A stretch of DNA of 64,000 nt from Henckelia pumila (taxonomy: Eukaryota > Streptophyta > Magnoliopsida > Lamiales > Gesneriaceae). The translations under genes were made by a program, and so were the position numbers. The notes under the pieces were generated by a model. That model did no database searches, was not told where the DNA came from, and saw only the letters and a list, made by a program, of their open reading frames with translations. Below are positions 53,940 to 64,000 of the stretch, piece by piece (position 1 is the stretch's first letter; every line of letters begins with the position of its first letter). The DNA lies in NCBI RefSeq assembly GCF_033568475.1, contig NW_027331833.1:3844001-3908000 (forward strand). Direction: 5' to 3'.

Positions 53940-54040
53940 CTTTACGCGGTCATTTAAATAATTTTTTTATTAATTAATAATAATAATAATAATTACATTG
54001 CTTTTGTGTTTTAAACAATTCGATTAATTATTTGATATAT
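53940..54040. other. Upstream flank of copy 2
   Basis: AT-rich promoter region with a short (AAT)n run; no motif singled out. Confidence 0.3.
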
Positions 54041-54044
54041 TATG

Positions 54045-54473
54045 TATACTAGCCACAGAAACACACGCAATTGCGTATGTGATATATACATAAATATTTT
54101 ATGAGTTTTTATTTATGAATTAATGTATTATTTAGTAGTTGAAAATTAATTATTGAGAAGATAATATAAATTTGATATGCTAATATAATCAAATTGATAT
54201 TTGAGATATATACTTGTGAAATTAAACATGATACAGTTTGGTTGAAGAAGAGGTGGAAGAGGTTAATGAGAAAAAGAAGTTGAGAAAATGGTGGACAAAA
54301 AAGTTAAAATTGGAAGATGATATATAACTACTAATTTAAGAAAATATCACTTCTATAAAATTAATTTATTCATATACAATAAAATATTTTAAAAATTATT
54401 CTCTACTTTTATTTTTTATTTTTCGTAAAAAAACGGACGGGTATAAGCACGCAATGCGTGAACGCGAATACTA

Positions 54474-54476
<3 letters not shown>
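54045..54476. mobile_element. MITE with TACTAG...CACGCAATGCGTG ends, about 430 bp
   Basis: Left end TATACTAGCCACAGAAACAC then ACGCAATTGCG; right end GCACGCAATGCGTGAACGCG then AATACTAGTATA. The ends are imperfect inverted repeats around an AT-rich core. It lies between RIN13-like copy 2 and a stretch near 54850 that still resembles the 5' flank of copy 1. Confidence 0.55.
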
Positions 54477-54479
<3 letters not shown>

Positions 54480-54519
<40 letters not shown>

Positions 54520-55310
54520 AATAAGAACATGTTGGCTACATATGATCTTTTTTTAAAAAAAAAAAGAAAAAAAGAAGAAGAAGAAGCACACCTTTTCTCT
54601 ATATTTTATAATTTTTTGAATAAAGTACAATTCAATAAAAATAAAACATCAAATATTCACTTCAAAAATTACTTAAACCTAATATTTGACATATAAATTT
54701 AATTTCGTGCACTGCATATGCGTGCAAAAATTTATTAGGCGATGACTTCACATTGTTTTTTCCTCCATTATATTGGAGAGAGAAGATTATCTGTACTTTG
54801 GATCATTTGACGGTCGATTTACAATTTCACCAACCATTCTGGATAAAGTTATGTAAAACAGGAGAAGACGAGGGGTTTTTCTGACTCACATTACTTAGTT
54901 CATTCATGATCGATCTACACGAATTCATTTTCAAAAGATATATTAAATTAATTTTTTTTAGGAAAATGACATTTTTAGTCCGATAATTTCATTACTTTGT
55001 GATTTACTCGTTTATTTTTTAAATTTCATTTTTGATTAGTTCTGCATGTTTTTTTTTTTTTTTGTAATTTTAATCAATTTTAATCGAAAATGTTGATATG
55101 ATAATATATACGTCAGCTTCATATTAGCCGATGCATTGGTGTCACATCTGCGCAATATCGAAAAAATTATTAAAATTTTAAAAAGAAAAAGATAACTGAC
55201 TAAAATTGAAATTTAACAACATATAAGACTAAAATTACAAAGAGAAAAACATACCAGAATAAAAAATTAATTTTAATTACTATTTTTTATTTTTTTATCG
55301 TGAGTAATTT
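54480..55310. other. AT-rich DNA
   Basis: Starts with an (AT)n run (about 54475-54512). Near 54855 GGAGAAGACGAGGGGTTTTT matches the region just inside the start of RIN13-like copy 1 (near 50848), so it may be a displaced piece of the copy 2 5' end. No gene. Confidence 0.4.
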
Positions 55311-55324
55311 ATGGATGAAGATAG

Positions 55325-55660
55325 ATAAGGATGTACTCGAACCAGGCCGTTCGCGAGCTATTTCAAGCTCGGCTCGACAAAAATTTTGTTTGAGTTTGTT
55401 TGTTAATCATATCAAGCCGAGCTTGAGCTCGAATTCGAAAATTTCAAATCAAGCTCAAATTTTAGGATATTCCGTTCTTGTAAGTTCAAACTCGGCTCAC
55501 TTAGATGGCTCGCAAACATGTTTGTTCATATGATTTGCAGGCTTAAACTCGGGTTTGGCTTGTTTAACTGGTTCAAGATTGCTTCATCTAGATATTCATG
55601 ACTACACTACACTAATCTATATGGTTCATGAACGAGTTCGAACTCAGCTCATTTGTTGAT
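55325..55660. repeat. GAGCTCG-rich repeat element
   Basis: Repeats of CTCGGCTCG, GAGCTTGAGCTCG and TCGAACTC over about 330 bases in AT-rich surroundings, as in common plant non-autonomous elements. Ends not determined. Confidence 0.45.
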
Positions 55661-56150
55661 TTTACAAATTAAAATTTAGAAGGATTGACAAATAAAAATA
55701 TTAATATTAATATTTAATATTAATGAAAATACAAGGATTTGAACACAAGATCTTGTTGAAAGAAACATGAGTTCATACCACTTAGCCACGATTACATTAA
55801 TCTTATTTGCATATCATTATACTAAAATATTCTTTAAAACATTATAAATAAGACAACTTAACGGAAATGCGCCGACTTATTATTTTTTTTCCTCGAAAAT
55901 TTACATCACTGAGTCATATCATATGACGTTGAGTAAATTTAAAATTATTATACTAAAATATTAATTTATATTGGGTATAATGTATTTATATTGATTAAAA
56001 AAATTAAAATCTAAATTCTAGGGTGATATACCATGATATGAGTCATGACGGTTATTTATTGATATATCATTCGAAATTAATAATTTTTTTAAAAATTTAA
56101 TTATATCGAACTTATTTCATAACATTTAGAATTTACCAATTCACTCTTTT
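55661..56150. other. AT-rich DNA
   Basis: No gene or defined repeat seen. Confidence 0.4.
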
Positions 56151-56159
56151 TTTTTTCAA

Positions 56160-57298
56160 CAAAATAAGTTTATTGGTTTGGAAAAAAAAAACAAAATGAT
56201 AAGTCAACTGAATTGAGTTAAACAAATTGATAAGTCAACCGAAGTCAGTCAACTATTTTGAAAGCCTAATTGGAATATTATTCGACTGGATTAGACGACT
56301 GAAATAATCAAAGAGACCGTGACTGGATACAGTCGAGTATTTGACGACTGAAGAACCTTGATTGAACCTTAAATGGAAGCTAGCTATTCTCGAATAGTCA
56401 AGGATGCTCTATAGGACAGACTACAATTGAAGTTAAGGACGACTGAAATATATGATATTCAAGAAAAGTCAGTCTCGATCTATAAACATTTCCAACACAT
56501 TCAAAAGACTTTAGATATGATTGTTAGCTATTTTTTGATTTAAAAATTCGTATATTGTAGACGTCGCAACAATGACAATGCGCAGTATTGTACTTTCTAT
56601 CAGAATTTGTCTACAAGAACTACAAGACAAGGCAACATATATTTATGAGAGGACAAAAATATTTTGAATGCATTTATGATTGTTGAAACCAATGTCTATA
56701 AATAAGCTTGAAGATCAGTTGAAAAATCTCTCCAACTTTCTACGAACTATTGCAATCTATTGAAAAAAAGCTTTCAGTTATACTTTCAAGATCATAAGTT
56801 TTACGACAGCTGATATAGTAAATTTTCAAAGTTACTTATCGGATCAATTTAGGATAAGTTTTTGCTAAGTTCTCAAAGTGTAATATTTGTAAAAATTCAA
56901 TCAATCGAGAACTGTTATTTGTATTTAAGTTGAGTGTTAGGAGTTTTAATCGAGGCATTGTTAAGTCTTGACGGAATCAGGGTCTTGAATTTTTTTTGTA
57001 ATACTCAAATTTTCTAGTGAACACCTTCCCAAAAGGAAGAAGAGATGATGTAGGAGCTATTAAGTTTATGAACATCCAGAAACATTTATGGTGTTCTTCA
57101 CATTTCAGTTAAGTAATTTTTTTTAGTGTTAATTGTATATGTCAGTTAGCCTTTTTCCACACATATTATTGGTTGATTGATATTGATATTTAAGAAAGAA
57201 CAAGTGGTTCAGTTGACAATTCAACTGAACTAATTATTTGAACAATAAAATATTTAAGTGTGTATTCACCTCCTCTACACACATCAATCTATCCAACA
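56160..57298 (+). mobile_element. 5' LTR of a Copia-type element
   Basis: The end ATCTATCCAACA at 57298 is certain because a primer-binding site follows. The start is a guess near 56160-56200. The last part, GTGTGTATTCACCTCCTCTA, resembles the end of the LTR at 43690-44752 read on the - strand, so the two elements are related. Confidence 0.65.
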
Positions 57299-57300
57299 AG

Positions 57301-57312
57301 TGGTATCAGAGC
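57301..57312 (+). other. Primer-binding site
   Basis: TGGTATCAGAGC, an exact match to the Met-tRNA site, two bases after the LTR end. Confidence 0.9.
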
Positions 57313-57349
57313 GAGGATATTTATTGCTTTGAAAACATATATATAAAGA

Positions 57350-59200
57350 TGAATTCCTTCATTAAGATTCTCATGTTCTCCAAATAAGATTTTGACAATT
57401 GGAAGATATGAGTGCAAGCTCATCTAGCAGCTCAAGATGATGACATGTGATATGTCATTTATGATGGACCCATTACTATCACCAAAGCCAATACAGCCAT
57501 TGCCATTAGCAACGGTGCTCCACAGATGATAAGAAGCATAGGAGTAAGTGGACAATAGAGGGAAAAAAATAAATCAAAACTTGATAATGTTGCAAAAGAC
57601 ATCCTCTACAAGACTCTTGACAAGAATACATTCAACAAGATTAAAATGTGTAAAACTGCCAAAGAGATATAGGAGAAGCTTATCCAGCTCTGTAAAGGAA
57701 ATTAATAGACAAAGGAGAACAAACTATCTATTGCTACTCAAAAGTTAGATAATATCAAAATGAAGCAAGGGGAGACGATGACAGAATTTTATGAAAGAGT
57801 TAGAAGCATAGTCATCGAGTTAACTGGTCTCGGGAAGACCTATCCAAACCGAGAAGTCATTCTAAAGGTGTTGAGAGGACTTCCAAAGGAGTGGGATGTC
57901 AAGAATATGACAATGAGGCAGTCTAAAGATCTTAAAAAAGTGGAGTTGCATGATCTCTTTACTGATCTAAAGTCCTATGAGTTTGAGTTGCATAACAGGG
58001 AGGGTGGTCAGCCGACCACCCCAGTCACCAAGGCCTTAGCTGCACTAAATATGGATTCACCTCATCTAGTTGAGAAGACTGCCGAACAACTAAGTAATTA
58101 TGCTATGTATTTGTTCGTGAAGAAGTATGAGAAGTTCTTGAGAAAGAAACAAGGCAATTTCTCCAATAAAAACTACTCCAAAAAGAAATATTAGAATAAA
58201 GACTCTACTGAGGATTCAGGTGCTTGCTAAAAATATGGCAATACTAGACACTTCATCGCAGACTGTACTAAGCCCAATAGAGACAACATAATATCAATCG
58301 ATAAGGGCAAGAAATCAGTTGAGAGAAGAAGACAGTCCAAATATGAGATAGAACATCACAAAAAAAGCATGAAGCACTTGTAGCAGAGGAGAGAAAAGAC
58401 AAGTAGGCCGAGACTGACAGTGATTCATCTGAGTCAGACTTATCTTCTAGTTCCAGTGATGATGAAGAAGTCACTTTCTTAATGGCCAAAGATGAAGAAC
58501 TAGAGTCTACCAATGAACAAATATTTTACTTAAGTGCCAAAATTTTTACACGAGATGACTTGATCAATGCACTAGACAAGATGGTAAACAAGTATCAAAT
58601 AAATTTCCTTGTCATTCGACGAATTCAAGGCAAAGCAAAATGATCCGCCAAACACCTAAAATGAGTACAGTTGGGAACAGTCAAGAATATTATTCTAAAG
58701 GCAGAGATTGCTAAGCTAAGGACTGAGAATAAAAAGTACACATTGATTACTAGAAGCTAAGTAATGAGAATCAAAACTTGAGGGACCTGGTAAAAATCTC
58801 GAATAAGTCCTCGGTGACCCTAACCGAGATGCATGAGTTACAAAGGCCCACGGGAGAAAAGGTGGTTCGGGATTTGGTAATAATGATTGCATTGAAGATA
58901 CAAGTACTCGTCCACAGATGGATATGTGCAAAGAGAAATACATTTACTTTGTGAAAACTAGCATGAGATACGAACATGGTGACCCTGCCCCTAAGACTGA
59001 GAAGCCAATTGAGGTTCTGACATCAGGAAATGTGTGCATTGGATACGTGCCAGAGAGCTCGAGTGCAAAGCACGACTGAAAGCCCCCGTAGACCAGTCGA
59101 GCTAGACATGGCTCAATGAATGGCCCATATAGACAGTATCATAATTCAAGGCCTGCACAGAAACTATATAGGCAACTCAAGGACCTGGGGAAGGTCAAAC
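57350..59200 (+). pseudogene. Copia-type gag (UBN2-like) and downstream remnant
   Basis: Starting MNSFIKILMFSK near 57351, the + strand encodes NLDNVAKDILYKTLDKNTFN (57580), MKQGETMTEFYERVRSIVIE (57760) and LPKEWDVKNMTMRQSKDLKK (57880), the same order as the gag at 42707-43637. A zinc-knuckle remnant is near 58225-58265. Stops interrupt it (for example 58192, 58228). Further on, 58490-59090 has protein-like patches (INALDKMVNKYQ, GYVPESSSAKHD) not typical of pol. The element is cut at 59211 by the Tekay insertion. Confidence 0.8.
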
Positions 59201-59211
59201 AACACACAATA

Positions 59212-62090
59212 TGAAACGACCCTAACTCTATAATTAATAAATAAATATGCGGAATTTTTTTTTTTTTTTTACTTACTAAATAAAATTATGTACATATATG
59301 CCCATACATATATGCACAGAATAAAAAGATTTAAAAATAAATAAATAAATAAATAACTTAAATAAAAATGCATTCTTTAATAAAATAAATATCTGAGTCT
59401 ACATTTAATTAAAATACTGTCATGAGAAAATAATTAAAAACTGCATGCACTAAAAATATTTAAAAATAACATTCCAAAACCCAACCACTGAAAATTACTT
59501 AAAAATGTAACATACTAAAAATATTCAAAACATGCATAACGACTCAGATATCTATCACGGTCACGGGGTCACTGCATGTCCGCTCATATGTCCTCGCCGC
59601 TGGTAGGAGCTACATCCTCCTCTACGTACTCACCTGCACCATACCAGTGTAGTGAGCCTAGAGGCCCAACATGCTAACATAACAAGGGTTTAAAATAATT
59701 TAAATCAATTTAATACTAATACATAACATATACATGAATGAGCATGCTTCAAAATATCATACCATAACTTAACTTAAATTACTCAAATATCATAATACAT
59801 ATCTATTGTTGAGCAAAGTAATTTTCTAACATCGCATGGTTGTATCCATAGTGTAACCTTAAATCGTACATTAAATACTGATCAGCGTGGAAACCAACGT
59901 ACGTGGCGGTGACGAATCACCTCTTAAATTGGCAGTAAACTGCCCTTTTCAATAGTTTACATATGGGGAAGAATCCCCCTCAAATCTCAAATTGTCACAC
60001 TACTTCAACTTCCAACATAAAATATTTTCTTATTGCTCAACCTTAAACATTTAATCGTACATAAAATTATTTCATGAATGCATGTACTTAATTAAAATGT
60101 GTGTCCTTCATATATATTTAATTTAATTTTTATACTAACATATAAATATTAAAATAACTCCCATGCATAAAATAATTAAATATATATTCAGGACACATGC
60201 AAATTTCTCATGGATTGTACTGGACTGCTGGCCCTAACACCCAAGCCCATTTACTTAAATCTGGCCCATTAACACTGAGACTGGCCCAATAACATACTTA
60301 AGCCCAATAAAAATTATTCTAAGCCCAATTAAATAATTAAAGCCCATTAAAACATTCTAGTCCCAAAAATAACTTAATCTGGCCCAATGGGCCCGAAAGC
60401 CCAAAGACTGGCTCATTGACTTCCATGGGCCCTAAAGCCCATAAAAATTAGTGGGCTCACTTAATTAAATTAATTAAGCCCAAATACTTAAATTTAACCC
60501 AAAGTAATTAAATGGAACCCAAAACATTTTATTTCAAATTAAATGGCCCAAAAACCAATTAAATCATAAAATACTTTAAAATTAAAAAGACTCGAGCCCG
60601 GCCCACCAACCCGGACCCGGACCAACTTAACCCAACCCACTACCATACTGACCCGACCCGGACCACTCAGACCCGGCCCAGACCCAAAACTAGCCCAAAA
60701 CCTCCTCTCCCTACCCCTTTCTCGGCCAACAGTTTGAGCAGTTCCACGAGATTCATTCGTGCCATCTGCTCCAGAAACATTTGGCCGTGAAACCACCTCA
60801 CAAACGTAGTGCACTCAAATAAGTTTCCAAAAAGCTAAAAATCAGCCAAAATGATGGCATAACGAAGGAGAACGGACCTCTGCAAGTCAGCCTATCCTAG
60901 ACTTGCGCGCAGACCTGAGCAGCGCCGGGACTTTTGATCGTTCTTCCTACTCCGGCCATATTTTTCCGTGAAACCACTTCTCAATCCTAACCAACATCTA
61001 GATGGTTCAAACCCTTTAGGCCTCACCAAAAATAGTGGCCTGGAGAAGGAGAACAAAGTCTTTTCCTCAGAACCCTGAACCTGCGCACCCTTGGACCCAG
61101 AACTGATGCAGCTCGACTCCAGCCCTGTTCCAGCCTTAACCATCCAACCAAACCCAGCCTAGGGACCCTAAGACCCCCTCTGAACCATGGACCAGCAGCC
61201 ATGCATGCCCATAATCATAAAAACATGAGTATGTTAATGAAATCAAAGAACCATGTGCATACCTCCAGAAATCCGATTTGTTTTACTGAAAATTTCAATG
61301 AAAAGTTTGATGCCTACACACACACACACGCATAATAACTGATATGGCATGAAAAATAGAGAAAGAATCATGCCTTGAACCGTAGTTTGAAGAGAAAGGA
61401 GTGCGTAGAACGATTCCGGGACGACGGGGCGATGACAACCGACTTGGAAGCTTCAAAATCGAGCTATGGTGTTCTTTGTGGAGGCTGCTAGCCGAAGAAG
61501 ATGATGAATATGGGGTGGGGTGGCGGCTGATGGAATTAACGTGGGGGTAGGGATAGGTTTTGGGTAGAATTTAGGGTTATAACTTAATTAAAAATAGGTT
61601 TTAGGGTATTAAAATTTTAATAATGATTTTAATAATAAAATATATAACTTAAAAGCTCCAACTAATACTTAAAAATCTGATAACTAAATTAAAATCCCGA
61701 AATATTAAATTAAGGAAATTTTAAAAATAATTAAAAGTCATTAAAATGGCTAAATTTGGATAAAAATGGACTCATAAAATTATATAAAATTAAATACTAA
61801 AAATATTGAGGAAATAAAACTCAAAATAATATCTTTGGGCTCTAAAAGACTCATAAAATAATTTGGATAGAAAGTTGTCATCTCGTCCGTCCACGGTTCC
61901 GTCAACGCGATAAAATAATTCAAATACTAAAAATCATAAAAATCACTAATTATGGGTTAAATGCTTAAAAATTACTTAAATCATGCACAAATAATTCACA
62001 TAATTATTTAACCCATAAATCAAAAATTTAAATAAATAAATTCCCTAATTATGCATGCGGATTTACGTATTTAAAATAACGGGTGTTACA
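59212..62090 (-). mobile_element. 3' LTR of Tekay element, 2879 bp
   Basis: On the - strand it starts TGTAACACCCGTTATTTT and ends AGAGTTAGGGTCGTTTCA. It contains CGGAACCGTGGACGGACGAG, also typical of Tekay LTRs. Long LTRs are normal for this lineage. Confidence 0.9.
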
Positions 62091-62117
62091 ATTCTCCCCC
62101 CCCCCCCCCCCCCCCCC
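62091..62117 (-). other. Polypurine tract expanded to 22 G
   Basis: The - strand has a run of 22 G followed by AGAAT directly before the LTR. Tekay elements usually have a shorter G run here. The run primes plus-strand DNA synthesis in the family. Confidence 0.8.
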
Positions 62118-62129
62118 TAAATTGAATTT

Positions 62130-63571
62130 CGTCCTCAAAATTTAAAGTACTTACCCGAACAACTCCGGGTAGCGAGTCCTCATGTCTGCCTTGATCTCCA
62201 CTGGACTCTGACCATCGGTATGACCCGCGTCCTAAGCCTCCGCTCCTCCCTAGCCAAGATCCGCACTGGCCTCTCCTCATACACTAGATCTGGTGGCTAC
62301 TTCAAGGGCTCGAAATCCAACACATGCGACGGGTTAGAGACATATCTCCGAAGCATGGATACATGGAAAACGTTGTGCACTGCCGCTAGCCCTGGTGGTA
62401 GAGCTAAACGGTAGGCCAACGTGCCAACTCTCTCCAAGATCTCGAATGGTCCTATATACCTCGGATTAAGCTTGCCTCTCCGGCCAAAACGCACTACTCC
62501 CTTCATAGGTGACACCTTCAGGAATACGTGATCACCTACAGCGAACTCCAAATCTCGTCGTCTGGCATCTGCATAACTCTTCTGACGACTCTGAGCAGTC
62601 CTCATCCGATCTCGAATCTGAGTCACAATGTCAGCTGTCTGCTGCACAATCTCAGGACCCAGTAAAATCCTCTCACCAACCTCATCCCAATGCACAGGAG
62701 ATTTGCATCTCCTCCCATACAATGCTGCATAAGGAGCCATACCTATAGACGACTGAAAACTGTTGTTATAGGTAAACTCCACTAATGGCAGTTTAGTCTC
62801 CCAAGATCCCTGAAAATCAATGACACAAGCTCTCAGAAGATCCTCGAGAACCTGGATCACTCTCTCAGACTGACCATCTGTCTGGGGATGGAATGCTGTG
62901 CTGAACAAAAGTCTAGTCCCCAATGCTGTGTGCAGACTTTTCCAAAACGCAGATGTGAATCTCGGATCTCTGTCTGACACAATCGACACTGGTATGACAT
63001 GCAGTCTAACAATCTCCTTGATGTAAAGCTCTGCATACTGTGTCAATGAGTAGGTAGTCCTCACCGGCAAGAAATGAGCTGACTTGGTGAGTCTATCCAC
63101 AATCACCCAAATCGCTATGCAACCTCTGGCACTCCTCGGTAAGCCAACCACAAAGTCCATCGTAATATTCTCCCATTTCCATTCCGGAATAGGAAGAGGT
63201 CTAAGAAGTCCTGCTGGACGCTGATGCTCTGTCTTGACTTGCTGACAAGTCAAGCACTCTGACACCACTCTCCCGATGTCACTCTTCATCCCGGGCCACC
63301 AATACAATAGCTGCAAATCTTTGTACATCTTCGTACTTCCGGGGTGAATGGAGTACGGAGATGTGTGAGCCTCTGCTAAAATCTCAGCTCTCAACTGATC
63401 GACGTTCGGTACCCACATCCTACCACGGTACTGAACAATGCCATCCACCATTGTATACAAGAGGTTACCCCTAGCCTCATCTCTCTGTCTCCATCGCTGC
63501 AACTCCTCATCAGTAGACTGTCCATCCCTGATTCGATCTCGCAGAACTGGCTGCACCGTCAACACTGACAA
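62130..63571 (-). pseudogene. Tekay integrase and degenerate chromodomain
   Basis: The frame 63571-62297 encodes 424 residues. HHCC zinc-binding region: HTSPYSIHPG and CLTCQQVK; catalytic core: TMDFVVGLP, VSDRDPRFTS and QSERVIQ; C-terminus: GPFEILERVGTLAYRLALPP and VFHVSMLRRY. After VLDFEPLK a TAA stop precedes PPDLVYEERPVRILAREERR and IPMVRVQW, the start of the chromodomain region, followed by a frameshift and MRTRYPELFG. Integrase core looks whole; the chromodomain, which directs integration to heterochromatin, is cut off. Confidence 0.9.
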
Positions 63572-63977
63572 GCTCGGTGCATGACCACTCGGATAATGGT
63601 AACTGTACGGTCAAACATGATACCACTGACGACTTCCGACTCAAAGCATCTGCTACTACATTAGCTTTACCCGGATGGTAGCTAATGTCACAATCATAAT
63701 CCTTCACCAACTCCAACCATCTCCGTTGCCTCATGTTCAACTCTTTCTGGGTGAAGAAGTACTTGAGGCTCTTGTGATCAGTGAAAATCTTGCACTTCTC
63801 GCCATACAGATAGTGCCTCCAGATTTTCAAAGCGAAAACCACTGCTGCTAACTCCAAGTCATGCGTCGGATAATTCTGCTCATGAACCTTCAGCTGCCTC
63901 GACGCATACGCATAAACCTTGCCACACTGCATAAGTACTGCGCCTAAACCCAGCTTAGACGCGTCGGTGTACACCAC
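63572..63977 (-). pseudogene. Tekay RNase H (partial)
   Basis: The - strand encodes [35 protein letters not shown] and [13 protein letters not shown], the RNase H domain with its acidic residues. It then runs into a stop one frame away from the integrase, showing a frameshift at about 63570-63620. Reverse transcriptase would lie outside the window. Confidence 0.9.
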
Positions 63978-64000
63978 TAACTCCTCGTGTGGTACTGTCA

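Larger units (their letters stand above)
59212..64000 (-). mobile_element. Tekay/Del chromoviral Gypsy element, 3' part
   Basis: On the - strand from the right edge: RNase H, integrase, a broken chromodomain region, a poly-G polypurine tract and a 3' LTR. The element continues beyond the window. The flank CAATA (59207-59211) would be its target duplication; the partner is outside. Confidence 0.9.

Noticed and set aside
60539..61143. Frames of 83-91 codons within the Tekay LTR
   Set aside because: Located inside an LTR, rich in GGCCC-type repeats, with no protein motif.
1..64000. tRNA, rRNA or snoRNA genes
   Set aside because: No cloverleaf-like A/B box pairs or rRNA sequence noticed; tRNA-like matches found are only 12-18 base primer-binding sites.

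Overview
This is plant nuclear DNA: AT-rich, intron-containing genes (class III peroxidase remnant, NAC-alpha, an F-box gene, two RIN13-like genes) scattered among nested LTR retrotransposons and small hAT-type elements. A eudicot is certain enough. The order Lamiales (perhaps Gesneriaceae) is an inference, from memory of predicted proteins of that group that resemble the extra ORF of the LTR element at 37.8-44.8 kb; it needs a search to confirm.

Layout. 1-2.7 kb: end of an LTR, primer-binding site and decayed interior of a Tekay/Del-like Gypsy element. 2.9-6.3 kb (-): a decayed hAT transposase gene split by a 1.37-kb solo LTR. 6.3-8.75 kb (-): a truncated Tat-lineage Gypsy copy (LTR, gag, integrase tail, one minisatellite unit). 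8.8-9.9 kb (+): peroxidase exons 2-4, a pseudogene whose first exon is not in the window. 10.4-11.9 kb (-): an intact four-exon NAC-alpha gene. 12.76-19.63 kb (+): a decayed Reina-like Gypsy element with target duplications, with a 2.1-kb Tekay-like solo LTR inserted in its RNase H region. 19.6-21.8 kb: segment A, gene fragments including a choline-kinase exon piece; an inverted copy, segment B, lies at 34.6-36.1 kb. 22-26.2 kb: AT-rich low-complexity DNA, an unidentified exon and small hAT-type elements. 26.5-34.6 kb (-): an F-box gene whose proposed intron 1 holds a non-autonomous LTR element (27.7-34.45 kb) that itself holds a nearly complete Copia element (29.0-33.96 kb).

37.8-44.76 kb (-): an LTR element with Copia-type gag but no visible pol; an unrelated extra ORF occupies that place, and a second truncated Tat copy is inserted in it. 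45-49.3 kb: AT-rich DNA, hAT-type elements, minisatellite, fold-back MITE. 49.7-53.8 kb (-): two tandem RIN13-like genes. 54-56 kb: repeats, no gene. 56.2-59.2 kb (+): a Copia-type LTR and gag related to the 37.8-kb element, cut by a Tekay Gypsy element (59.2 kb to the right edge, - strand) with a 2.9-kb 3' LTR, integrase and RNase H.

The host genes show no shared pathway: NAC-alpha acts on ribosomes, F-box proteins in ubiquitin ligases, and RIN13-like proteins are linked to plant immunity. The main content is insertion history, and direct target duplications and an empty paralogous site allow its order to be read.
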